Origin: Pelagibacteraceae bacterium AG-390-L03
GTDB lineage: Bacteria; Pseudomonadota; Alphaproteobacteria; Pelagibacterales; Pelagibacteraceae
Reading direction: 5' to 3'
DNA length: 64,000 nucleotides
Assembly: GCA_003279685.1 (NCBI GenBank)
Contig: QCHA01000001.1
Span: forward strand, 526,001-590,000
The translations under genes were made by a program, and so were the position numbers. Position 1 is the first letter of the stretch, and every line of letters starts with the position of its first letter. The notes under the pieces were generated by a model. The model was not told where the DNA came from and searched no databases. It worked only from the letters and a program-made list of their open reading frames with translations. Positions 25,098-32,699 of the stretch are shown here, in pieces.

Positions 25098-26539
25098 ATT
25101 ACGTAGTTTGGGATATTGAGACCGACTCTGCTCAAACAGATTGGGCAACTATTATTGAAATAGGTGGGATTTTACTTGATGAAAACTTCAAAGAAAAAGA
25201 GCGATTTTCTGCAAGGTGTAGGCTGCCTCAAGATAGAGTTCCAAGTGCTACAGCGCTTTGTATCAATAAATCAAATGTAGATTTATTAACCAAAGGTAAT
25301 TTAAGTCATTACGAAATGTTAACTCAGGTTGAACGAAAATTTAGAGAATGGTCACCTGCAACCTTTTTAGGTTATTCAAGCATTAACTTTGACGATGAAG
25401 TAATTAGAAAAGAATTTTTTAAATCTTTAAGAAAACCTTACCTAACAAACACAGAAGGAAATGTTCGTCATGATGCTTTGAATATAGTTAGAGCAGCATT
25501 TGCAATCGATGATGATGTTTTAAAAACTGAATTAAATGCTAAAGGAAATAAATCAATGAAACTAGAGTCTTTAGCAAGATTAAATGGTTTTGAATCTGCT
25601 GGAGCTCACTCTGCATTATTTGACACTGAACTGACTGTTAAGGTTTTAGATTTAATTAAACAAAAACAACCAACCCTTTGGCAAGAATATTTTAAAACAA
25701 GTAGCAAAGTAATTGTTGAGAACATGATTAAGCAAGAAAAGATATTTACTCTTAATGAATATTTTTATGGAATAAGTCGATTATATTTATGTGCTCCGCT
25801 TCATCCAAATGCTTGCATGCATCCAATGTATAAATGGGGTCAAGCAGTAGATCTTAGAGTTGATATTGAAGCCATTCAAAAATTAAACTATGAAGATTTA
25901 AAAAAAGAGATGAAAAAGTCTCCAAAGTTTTTAAGAACTATTAGATCGAATAAAGCACCAATTATATTAGATCAAAGTTTTGGAATGAAAGTTGAACCAT
26001 ATAGTAAGCTAGATCCTAACTTGATTAAGAAAAGAGCTGAATTAGTAAAAACCAATGAAAAGTTTTCACAAGATATTTGTAATATTTTAAGAGAAGCTGC
26101 TGAAGAAAAAATGGAAACTTCTTCTCAAGAGGATATAGAACCAGAAGAGTCCATTTATTCTGGAGGATTTACCTCTGCTAAAGATCAAGCTTTATTTCCT
26201 AAATTTCATACAGGGGATTGGAAAGAAAAGTTTGCGCTATTAGATAAATTTGAAGATGAAAGATTAGTTACTTTTGGCCATGGGCTTATATTTAATGAGG
26301 CACCTGAAATTTTACCAAAAGAAGTTCACAAAAAAATTAAACGTCGAATAGCTTCAAGAATATTGAGCACTAATAAGGAGAAATGGTGGACAGTTTCTGC
26401 TTTTTATTCAGAGTGTGATGAGATCAGAGAAAATGAAGATAAGATGTTTTCATTTAAAACTGTAGATGAAAAGCTCAAATTTTTAGATGGAATTAATGAA
26501 TATGTGATGAATTTAGAGCAAAAGTATTCAGACGCATAA
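25094..26539 (+). CDS. sbcB: Exodeoxyribonuclease I (TTG start)
   Basis: A 481-residue DEDD 3'-5' single-strand exonuclease. VWDIETDSAQTDWATIIEIGG carries the Exo I Asp-Glu pair; LGYSSINFDDEVIRKEFF and SALFDTELTVKVL supply the later acidic residues; the SH3-like and C-terminal helical domains follow. Start is TTG at 25094, preceded by AAGGAG at 25082-25087, one of the few clear Shine-Dalgarno sequences here. Length is close to E. coli Exo I (475). Confidence 0.92.
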   Translation: MNYVVWDIETDSAQTDWATIIEIGGILLDENFKEKERFSARCRLPQDRVPSATALCINKSNVDLLTKGNLSHYEMLTQVERKFREWSPATFLGYSSINFDDEVIRKEFFKSLRKPYLTNTEGNVRHDALNIVRAAFAIDDDVLKTELNAKGNKSMKLESLARLNGFESAGAHSALFDTELTVKVLDLIKQKQPTLWQEYFKTSSKVIVENMIKQEKIFTLNEYFYGISRLYLCAPLHPNACMHPMYKWGQAVDLRVDIEAIQKLNYEDLKKEMKKSPKFLRTIRSNKAPIILDQSFGMKVEPYSKLDPNLIKKRAELVKTNEKFSQDICNILREAAEEKMETSSQEDIEPEESIYSGGFTSAKDQALFPKFHTGDWKEKFALLDKFEDERLVTFGHGLIFNEAPEILPKEVHKKIKRRIASRILSTNKEKWWTVSAFYSECDEIRENEDKMFSFKTVDEKLKFLDGINEYVMNLEQKYSDA

Positions 26540-26605
26540 TTTAATTAATCAAAAAAACCTATTTTTGCCCATTGAATAATCAATTGAATCAATTATATCA
26601 GTAAT

Positions 26606-26923
26606 ATGCTTAATGATTTTAAAGACGAGGATTTTGATAGTAAAATAAAAAACGAAGATATTTCAGTAATCCAGTTCTCAGCTGCTTGGTGTGGTCCTTG
26701 TAAGGCTCTCGTACCAGTAATGACTAAGCTTTCAGACGAATATAAAGATAAAGCTGGTTTTTATTACGCAGATATTGAAGATGGTGGAATTAATACTGGA
26801 AGTGCTGCAGGAATTAGAGGTGTGCCGACAGTTATCATCTATAAAAAAGGTGTTGAAGTAGATAGAAAAGTTGGTGGAGTTCCTGAAAGCCACATGAAAG
26901 AATTTTTAGATAAAAATATCTAA
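26606..26923 (+). CDS. Thioredoxin
   Basis: A 105-residue thioredoxin-fold protein with active site AAWCGPCKAL (Cys29, Cys32) and the cis-Pro loop RGVPTVIIYKKG. No signal peptide, so it is cytoplasmic. Length matches TrxA. Its 3' end overlaps convergent folC by 4 bp. Whether it is the main thioredoxin cannot be told from this window. Confidence 0.93.
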   Translation: MLNDFKDEDFDSKIKNEDISVIQFSAAWCGPCKALVPVMTKLSDEYKDKAGFYYADIEDGGINTGSAAGIRGVPTVIIYKKGVEVDRKVGGVPESHMKEFLDKNI

Positions 26924-28188
26924 TTTAAATTCAATACTTCCCCAGCAAGATATAAAGATCCAGTAATTAGGATAATATCGTTTTCCTTGACCGGAATTGA
27001 CCTAATAGCATCCTGTATACTTTCTTGGTAATTGATATTTTTGAAGCTATTTAGCTTATCTTTAAGCTCTTTTCCTTTAATGGAGTTTGGTTGATTTGGG
27101 ATATCTATAGTGGTCAAGGTTTTAACATCCTTGAAGTAACTCATATATTCATTATGATCTTTATTCGCCATCATTCCTAAGATGATGTGTTTATTGCAAT
27201 TTAAACTTTCTAAATATTCATTTAATACTTTTGCACCTAAAGGATTATGCGAGCCATCAACAAAAAGTTGATGATCTTTTGCAAGCGCTTTAAGTTTACC
27301 TGATTTAATTTCTTGTAATCTTGCAATACTGTTTATTTTTGTAATTCCTTTTTTGATGTGTTCATCTTTTATATTTAAATCTTTTATAGCTCTTAACGTT
27401 GCAATACCTGTAGAGATATTTTCTAATTGAAATTGACCTTTAACATTAGGCATTGGTAATTTTAGACCACCCAATTGATCCTCATAATAAAAGAAATCGT
27501 TTTCTTTCATTATAAAACTATAATTTTCATCATGAAAAAACTTATTTGAACCATTATTTGAAATTGTTTTTTTAATACTATCTGTAATTTCTTTAGAACT
27601 TTGTTTTGCAACTATAATATTTGAATTTAAAAGAGTTGATGTTTTCTCATAAATAATTTTTTCAACAGTTTGTTCATTTTCAGGTAGCCAGTCTAAATGA
27701 TCAAGGCCAATAGAAGTTACAATGCTAGCTAGATTAGTTTTAAGGATATTAGTCGCGTCAAACCTATGAAACAAGCCAGTTTCTATTAGATTGATATTAT
27801 CTAGATATTGAGAAGCTTTTAAAAAGTAAGCTGCAGTTAATATCTCAAAAAAGGTAATGGGTTCGTTATTATTTGCACTTTCAATTTCTTCAAATAAATT
27901 AGCTAATTCTTCATCATTAAGTTCTTCATTATTAAAAACAAACCGTTCATTAATACTTTTAATATGAGGACTAGTGTAAATATTACATTTAATATTTGCT
28001 TCTTTTAAAATAGCAAACATTGCTTGGATGGTTGAATACTTTCCATTGGTTCCTACAATTGAAATTGCTTTAATTTTATCTTGAGGATTACCTAATCTTT
28101 GACAGAGATTTTGAATGCGATCTAAACTAAGATCTATTTCCTTAGGATGCAGCTCTTGTAAGCGACTGACTATCTTCTGAAGTTTCAT
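26920..28188 (-). CDS. folC: Bifunctional folylpolyglutamate / dihydrofolate synthase
   Basis: A 422-residue Mur-ligase-family enzyme adding glutamate to (dihydro)folates. The N-terminal LHPKEIDLSLDRIQNLCQRLG is alphaproteobacterial FolC; the P-loop reads GTNGKYST (family GTNGKGST, so Gly is replaced by Tyr but Lys and Ser are kept); ITSIGLDHLDWL and VDGSHNPLGAKVL follow. Its start overlaps the end of accD by 47 bp. accD-folC adjacency after trpA is a conserved order. Confidence 0.94.
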   Translation of the reverse strand: MKLQKIVSRLQELHPKEIDLSLDRIQNLCQRLGNPQDKIKAISIVGTNGKYSTIQAMFAILKEANIKCNIYTSPHIKSINERFVFNNEELNDEELANLFEEIESANNNEPITFFEILTAAYFLKASQYLDNINLIETGLFHRFDATNILKTNLASIVTSIGLDHLDWLPENEQTVEKIIYEKTSTLLNSNIIVAKQSSKEITDSIKKTISNNGSNKFFHDENYSFIMKENDFFYYEDQLGGLKLPMPNVKGQFQLENISTGIATLRAIKDLNIKDEHIKKGITKINSIARLQEIKSGKLKALAKDHQLFVDGSHNPLGAKVLNEYLESLNCNKHIILGMMANKDHNEYMSYFKDVKTLTTIDIPNQPNSIKGKELKDKLNSFKNINYQESIQDAIRSIPVKENDIILITGSLYLAGEVLNLN

Positions 28189-29071
28189 TTTGCTCAGAAC
28201 TTATAACAGAATTTTGCTTTAACAATATTGATAATAAAGTTCCTATTTTGGATGCAAGATCTTTACGCTCAACAATTAAATCAACAAAACCTGTTTTTTC
28301 CACATATTCACTTTTCTGAAATCCTTCAGGCAATTCTTCTTTAACTGTCCCTTGAATAACTCTAGCACCAGCAAAAGCAATTAATGCACCAGGTTCAGCG
28401 ATATGAATATCTCCTAACATTGCATAAGAAGCAGTAATACCACCCGCTGTTGGATCCGTAATGCATACTAAATAAGGTAAACCATTTTTCTTTAATTCAT
28501 TGATTGCAAGGGTTGTTCTAGTCATTTGAGAAAGTGAAATTAAACTTTCCATCATTCTCATTCCACCTCCAGCACTGATACATAAAAAAGGAGTTCTATT
28601 TTCTATTGAGTGTTGAATGCCATATAAAAAAGCTTCTCCTTCAGCAGCAGCCATTGAAGCGCCTAAAAAATCAAAATCAGATGCAACTGCGGTAATCTTG
28701 ATATTATTAATAGTCCCACATGCAACCATCATTCCACATTCCATACCTGTTTTTTTACGAGCAGCTTTTAATCTATCTTTGTAAGATTTAGAATCTGTCC
28801 AATTTAATGGATCATCTTTTGGTATAGGGGTTTTAAATACTTCATAATTGTTTTTACCAAATAAAATATCAAATCTTTGGCTTGGTTTAATTCGATGATG
28901 CTTATTACAATCTGGGCAAACCCATAAGTTTTGCTCTAAATCTTTTTTAAGAATAGGGCCTCTACAACAACTGGTCCAATCACTTTTTGCGATGTCTTCT
29001 TTTGTAGCTCGTTCATGAAAAGCAGTTTTGATCTTTTCACTTGCTTTTATTATTTTGGTAATCCAATTCAT
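28142..29071 (-). CDS. accD: Acetyl-CoA carboxylase carboxyltransferase subunit beta
   Basis: A 309-residue carboxyltransferase subunit that pairs with AccA to transfer carboxyl from biotin to acetyl-CoA. The crotonase-like core has FLCISAGGGMRMMESLISLSQM and DPTAGGITASYAMLGD, and IAEPGALIAFAGARVI is clear. The N-terminal zinc ribbon is altered: the first half reads SCCRGP where E. coli has a CxxC, while the second half CPDC is intact. It overlaps trpA by 4 bp. Confidence 0.95.
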   Translation of the reverse strand: MNWITKIIKASEKIKTAFHERATKEDIAKSDWTSCCRGPILKKDLEQNLWVCPDCNKHHRIKPSQRFDILFGKNNYEVFKTPIPKDDPLNWTDSKSYKDRLKAARKKTGMECGMMVACGTINNIKITAVASDFDFLGASMAAAEGEAFLYGIQHSIENRTPFLCISAGGGMRMMESLISLSQMTRTTLAINELKKNGLPYLVCITDPTAGGITASYAMLGDIHIAEPGALIAFAGARVIQGTVKEELPEGFQKSEYVEKTGFVDLIVERKDLASKIGTLLSILLKQNSVISSEQNETSEDSQSLTRAAS

Positions 29072-29868
29072 TTAATTTTATTTTTTAATCTTTTCACGAT
29101 ATTAGTAACATTTGTGACAGGATTTTGTCTCTTTTTAATAGAGTTTGAAATTTCTTTGCAAATTGCACTTCCAACCACTAATCCATCAGCTTTTTTAAGA
29201 GATTTTATAGTCTTTTCAGTAATTCCAAATCCGATGACAACATTTTTAGATTTATTGTGATTTTTAATTTTGCTGTATTTTTCAAGTATCTTTTTAGGAG
29301 AAACTTTTAGTTTTCCTCCAGTAGTTGATAGCATACTAATATAATAAACCATATCGTGAGAGTCCTTGATAATTTTTTTTAATCTTACCGAAGATGTGGT
29401 TGGAGAAACTAATTGAATAAAGTTAACTCCTCTTTTTTTACATTTAGCAGCAAATTTTTTATTTTCAGGGTAAGGAAGATCTACCACTATTAAACCATCA
29501 ACTTTAACTTTCTTACATTTATCTAAAAATTTATTTTCATTATATTGAAAGATCATATTGTAATAACCCATCAAAATAATTGGTTTAGTTTTTTTTAATT
29601 TTTTAAAATCGTTTGTTATTGAGAAAACATCATTAATTTTAATTCCATTTTTAATTGCTCTATATGCACTGGTTTGAATTTGGCCTCCATCTGCAATGGG
29701 AGTATTATGAGGAAATCCTAGTTCACAGATATCTGCATAATTAGAAATTGATTTAAGTATCTCTAGTGATTTCTTTTTAGTGTTATCACCCGCAACAGTA
29801 TAAGTAAGTAGAGCTGGTCTATTTTCATTTTTTGCATTTTGAAATGCTTGACTTAATAAAGAAGCCAT
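29068..29868 (-). CDS. trpA: Tryptophan synthase alpha chain
   Basis: A 266-residue TIM-barrel enzyme releasing indole from indole-3-glycerol phosphate. Catalytic Glu49 (CELGFPH) and Asp60 (IADGG) are at the same positions as in Salmonella. Loop 2 reads FPHNTPIADGG, so Asp56, which salt-bridges to beta-Lys167 in Salmonella, is Thr. VDLPYPE and the phosphate-binding VIGFGITEKT and VVGSAIC are present. It overlaps accD and touches trpB. Confidence 0.93.
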   Translation of the reverse strand: MASLLSQAFQNAKNENRPALLTYTVAGDNTKKKSLEILKSISNYADICELGFPHNTPIADGGQIQTSAYRAIKNGIKINDVFSITNDFKKLKKTKPIILMGYYNMIFQYNENKFLDKCKKVKVDGLIVVDLPYPENKKFAAKCKKRGVNFIQLVSPTTSSVRLKKIIKDSHDMVYYISMLSTTGGKLKVSPKKILEKYSKIKNHNKSKNVVIGFGITEKTIKSLKKADGLVVGSAICKEISNSIKKRQNPVTNVTNIVKRLKNKIK

Positions 29869-31097
29869 TATCTTTTACCTAATCTTTCTCTTAAAATATC
29901 TCGATCTTTTTTTGCATCCCCACATGAATTCACAATAATGATTGTATCTTTACTTAATTTAGGTGCGATTTTGATAGCTTCAGCAAATGCATGACTAGGT
30001 TCTAAGCTTGGATTTAAATTTTCATATTTTGTAACCATTACATGTGCGTTAAGAGCGTCCTCATCTGTTGCATAAGTATACCTTGCTCTTCTAGTATCTT
30101 TTAAAAAACAATGAATAGGGCTAACACCTGGATAATCTAATCCAGCACTAATAGACTCTGTGTCATTGATTTGTCCTTCACTATTTTGACAAAGATAAGA
30201 TGCTGCTCCATGTAAAATTCCAATTTTAGCATTTCGACTTAATGGTGCTGCATGAAGTTTTGATTTTTTAGGTCCACCAGCTTCAACACCAATTAATTCA
30301 ATTTGCTTTCTATTGTAATCAACAAATTCACTCCAAAAACCATAAGCAGAGCTTCCTCCACCAACACAGTTAATTAGTTTAATTTTATTTGGAATTTTTT
30401 TAAATTCTAATTTTAATTGTACTTTTAATTCTCTAGAAATTTGTGCGGTACTCCAACCACAAATTTTAACAAATATATTAGGTCCTACAGTGCTTCCAAC
30501 ACACATATGAGTGTTATCACAATTAGACACCCAGTATCTCATACATTCACTCACAGCATCTACTAGTGTTTGACTACCTGAATAAACTGGAACTATTTCA
30601 GCTCCATTTTTTCTCATTGCATCACAGTTAGGCTTTTGTCTTTTAATATCCTTTGCACCCATAAATATCTTACACTTAAGGCCAAATTTTTTAGCAGCCA
30701 TACTAAGCATCTTTCCAGCATACCCAGCTCCTGTGTCACCTACGATATATTTCTTACCCATTGCTTTACAGATAAGCGCATGAACAGTTGCATTGTATAT
30801 TTTATGCGCACCTCCATTAGCCTCAGAGACAACCTTTGCCCAAATCTGAGCACCACCTAAGTGATTAGTTAGATTATTTAGTTTTACAAATGAAGTAGGG
30901 TTTCCAATATAGTTTTTGAAATAAAAATCTCTTTTTTTTAAAAATTTTTTATCTTTTCTAAGTTTTTTAAATTCGTTTGTTAAATCCTCTACAGGTTTTT
31001 TTAATGTCTCAGGAATAAAGCTTCCTCCAAATTTACCACCCCAAAAGCCATGTTGGTCGTGCTGATCAATTAAAGGAATTCCTTTTTTAAGTTTCAT
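29868..31097 (-). CDS. trpB: Tryptophan synthase beta chain, divergent active-site loop
   Basis: A 409-residue PLP enzyme condensing indole and serine. The PLP lysine is in GGAHKIYNAT and phosphate-binding GGGSSAYG is present. Several otherwise conserved positions differ from Salmonella TrpB: the ETGAGQHG loop is DTGAGYAG (Glu109 to Asp, Gln114 to Tyr, His115 to Ala), TLKDA is TLVDA (Lys167 to Val), and NLSGRGDKD is NSCGDAKKD (Ser377 to Cys). Gene order with trpF and trpA supports the assignment. Confidence 0.9.
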   Translation of the reverse strand: MKLKKGIPLIDQHDQHGFWGGKFGGSFIPETLKKPVEDLTNEFKKLRKDKKFLKKRDFYFKNYIGNPTSFVKLNNLTNHLGGAQIWAKVVSEANGGAHKIYNATVHALICKAMGKKYIVGDTGAGYAGKMLSMAAKKFGLKCKIFMGAKDIKRQKPNCDAMRKNGAEIVPVYSGSQTLVDAVSECMRYWVSNCDNTHMCVGSTVGPNIFVKICGWSTAQISRELKVQLKLEFKKIPNKIKLINCVGGGSSAYGFWSEFVDYNRKQIELIGVEAGGPKKSKLHAAPLSRNAKIGILHGAASYLCQNSEGQINDTESISAGLDYPGVSPIHCFLKDTRRARYTYATDEDALNAHVMVTKYENLNPSLEPSHAFAEAIKIAPKLSKDTIIIVNSCGDAKKDRDILRERLGKR

Positions 31098-31716
31098 TTT
31101 TTACCTGCTCTACTTTGTTTAAAAATATATCTATTTTGGATTTATCTTTTATCCTAGAAGTCTCAAGACCCCCAGATATATCTATAATATCTGCTATTTT
31201 TTTATAATTATCAAGATTATCATTTACCTGAATGTTTCCTGCTATCATTAATGGTTTATTGATCTTTACTTTTTTAATAAGCGAGTGGTCAAAAGCCAAA
31301 CTTTTTTCATAACCTTTGCTATCAAATAAATAAATATCAGTTTCCTCAGAAAATAATTGATACTTTTCAACGTCGGTTTCATCTTTTATAGTTAGAGCAG
31401 TAATAATTTTCTTATTATATTTTTGCTTAATTTCTTTTATTTCTTCCGGGGTGCAGTCATAAATTTGATAATAATCAAAAGGTAGATGTTTAATTTCTTC
31501 TAAAATAGTCTGATCCGGTTTTACAAGCACAGCAACAAAATTAGATTTCTTTTTATCTAATTTCAGTAACTCATTTAGCTTTTTAACTTCTACATATCTT
31601 GAGCTTTTTTTATAATTACAAATGAAGCCAATAAATTGGGGCGGATAGGGATGATTGATTATAAAATTAAGAGTATCAAGATCTGAGATCCCACAGATTT
31701 TAGACCCCTTGATCAT
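31087..31716 (-). CDS. trpF: Phosphoribosylanthranilate isomerase
   Basis: A 209-residue TIM-barrel enzyme with the catalytic Cys in SKICGISDLDTLNF and the catalytic Asp in LFDSKG; IDISGGLET at the C-terminus is the phosphate-binding site. It is shorter and more diverged than average, but its position directly before trpB and after pyrF, with small overlaps on both sides, supports the call. Confidence 0.9.
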   Translation of the reverse strand: MIKGSKICGISDLDTLNFIINHPYPPQFIGFICNYKKSSRYVEVKKLNELLKLDKKKSNFVAVLVKPDQTILEEIKHLPFDYYQIYDCTPEEIKEIKQKYNKKIITALTIKDETDVEKYQLFSEETDIYLFDSKGYEKSLAFDHSLIKKVKINKPLMIAGNIQVNDNLDNYKKIADIIDISGGLETSRIKDKSKIDIFLNKVEQVKNET

Positions 31717-32405
31717 TTCTTTAAGTGGTCAATTAATTTTTGAATATTATTTTTAATATTTCCTTTAATTAATGATCTTCCCATTACTATTCCAGACACT
31801 TTATTTTTAAAAGCATCATTAGGTGTCATTACACGTGATTGATCGTTAGCACTATCTCCAGGTAATCTTATTCCAGGAGTAACAATAAATAAGTTATTAT
31901 ATTTTTTTCTAACCATTTTTGCCTCTTGTGCAGAACAAACAATACCATCACAGCCTGATTTTTTAATCAATCCAGCTTGTTTTAATACCAATTGTTCAAC
32001 AGATTTTGTGTGTCCTATATCCTTAAGTGATTCTTTATTAAGACTTGTTAAAATTGTAACTCCCAGTACTTTTAAATCTTTATTAATTGACTTAGCTTTC
32101 TTTTTAATGGCCTTTAACATCTCAAGACCCCCATTTGCATGCACAGTTATATATTTACATTTTTTTAAATCTTTTAAACTATCTAGTGCAGATAAAGCGG
32201 TCTGCGGAATATCATTAATTTTCAAATCTAGCCAAAAATCTTTTTTAAAATTTTCTAGAAATTTTCTTCCATTTTTTGAGTAAAAAAACTGCAAGCCAAA
32301 TTTGGGCACAACTTTAAGTTTATTTGTCTGAGTTTCTTTAATGATGTTTTTTATTTCACTTAAATTAGAAGTATCACAAGCAACAAAAATGTTTTTATGT
32401 TTCAT
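31713..32405 (-). CDS. pyrF: Orotidine 5'-phosphate decarboxylase
   Basis: A 230-residue TIM-barrel enzyme making UMP. FVACDTSNL, the catalytic LDLKINDIPQTA (Asp-Lys-Asp array), TVHANGG, and the phosphate loop TPGIRLPGDSANDQSRVMTP are present. It overlaps ihfB by 11 bp and trpF by 4 bp; pyrF-trpF is a common alphaproteobacterial pair. Confidence 0.95.
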   Translation of the reverse strand: MKHKNIFVACDTSNLSEIKNIIKETQTNKLKVVPKFGLQFFYSKNGRKFLENFKKDFWLDLKINDIPQTALSALDSLKDLKKCKYITVHANGGLEMLKAIKKKAKSINKDLKVLGVTILTSLNKESLKDIGHTKSVEQLVLKQAGLIKKSGCDGIVCSAQEAKMVRKKYNNLFIVTPGIRLPGDSANDQSRVMTPNDAFKNKVSGIVMGRSLIKGNIKNNIQKLIDHLKK

Positions 32406-32685
32406 CGTTTAATTTTTTAAACAAGTCTTTTGACATTTTAAAGTGAATTGTTTTCTTTTCTGGTGTATTTACCTTTTCACCTGTTTTAGGGTTTCTGCTA
32501 ATCCTTGCTTTTTGGATATTGGTTGAAAATACTCCAAAACCTCTTAGTTCAACTCGATCACCTCTTTTAAGGGCACGTTTAATTTCGTTTAAAATTATAT
32601 TAGTAAATTTTTCGAGGTCTTTTTTTAGAAAATTGGGGTAGTTTTCTGAGAGTTGTTTTAAAAGCTTTGATTTTACAATAGCCAA
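32395..32685 (-). CDS. ihfB: Integration host factor beta subunit
   Basis: A 96-residue HU/IHF-family DNA-bending protein. The beta-arm has RVELRGFGVFSTNIQKARISRNPKTGEKV, with the Pro that intercalates in the minor groove. Position between rpsA and pyrF, after cmk, is the conserved place of ihfB and favours IHF-beta over HU. The usual partner IhfA is not in this window. Confidence 0.9.
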   Translation of the reverse strand: MAIVKSKLLKQLSENYPNFLKKDLEKFTNIILNEIKRALKRGDRVELRGFGVFSTNIQKARISRNPKTGEKVNTPEKKTIHFKMSKDLFKKLNDET

Positions 32686-32699
32686 TTTAAATCTTCTGT

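Noticed and set aside
29068..29868. Loss of the catalytic Asp60 in TrpA
   Set aside because: Counting residues against Salmonella TrpA shows Glu49 and Asp60 are both present; the changed residue is position 56.
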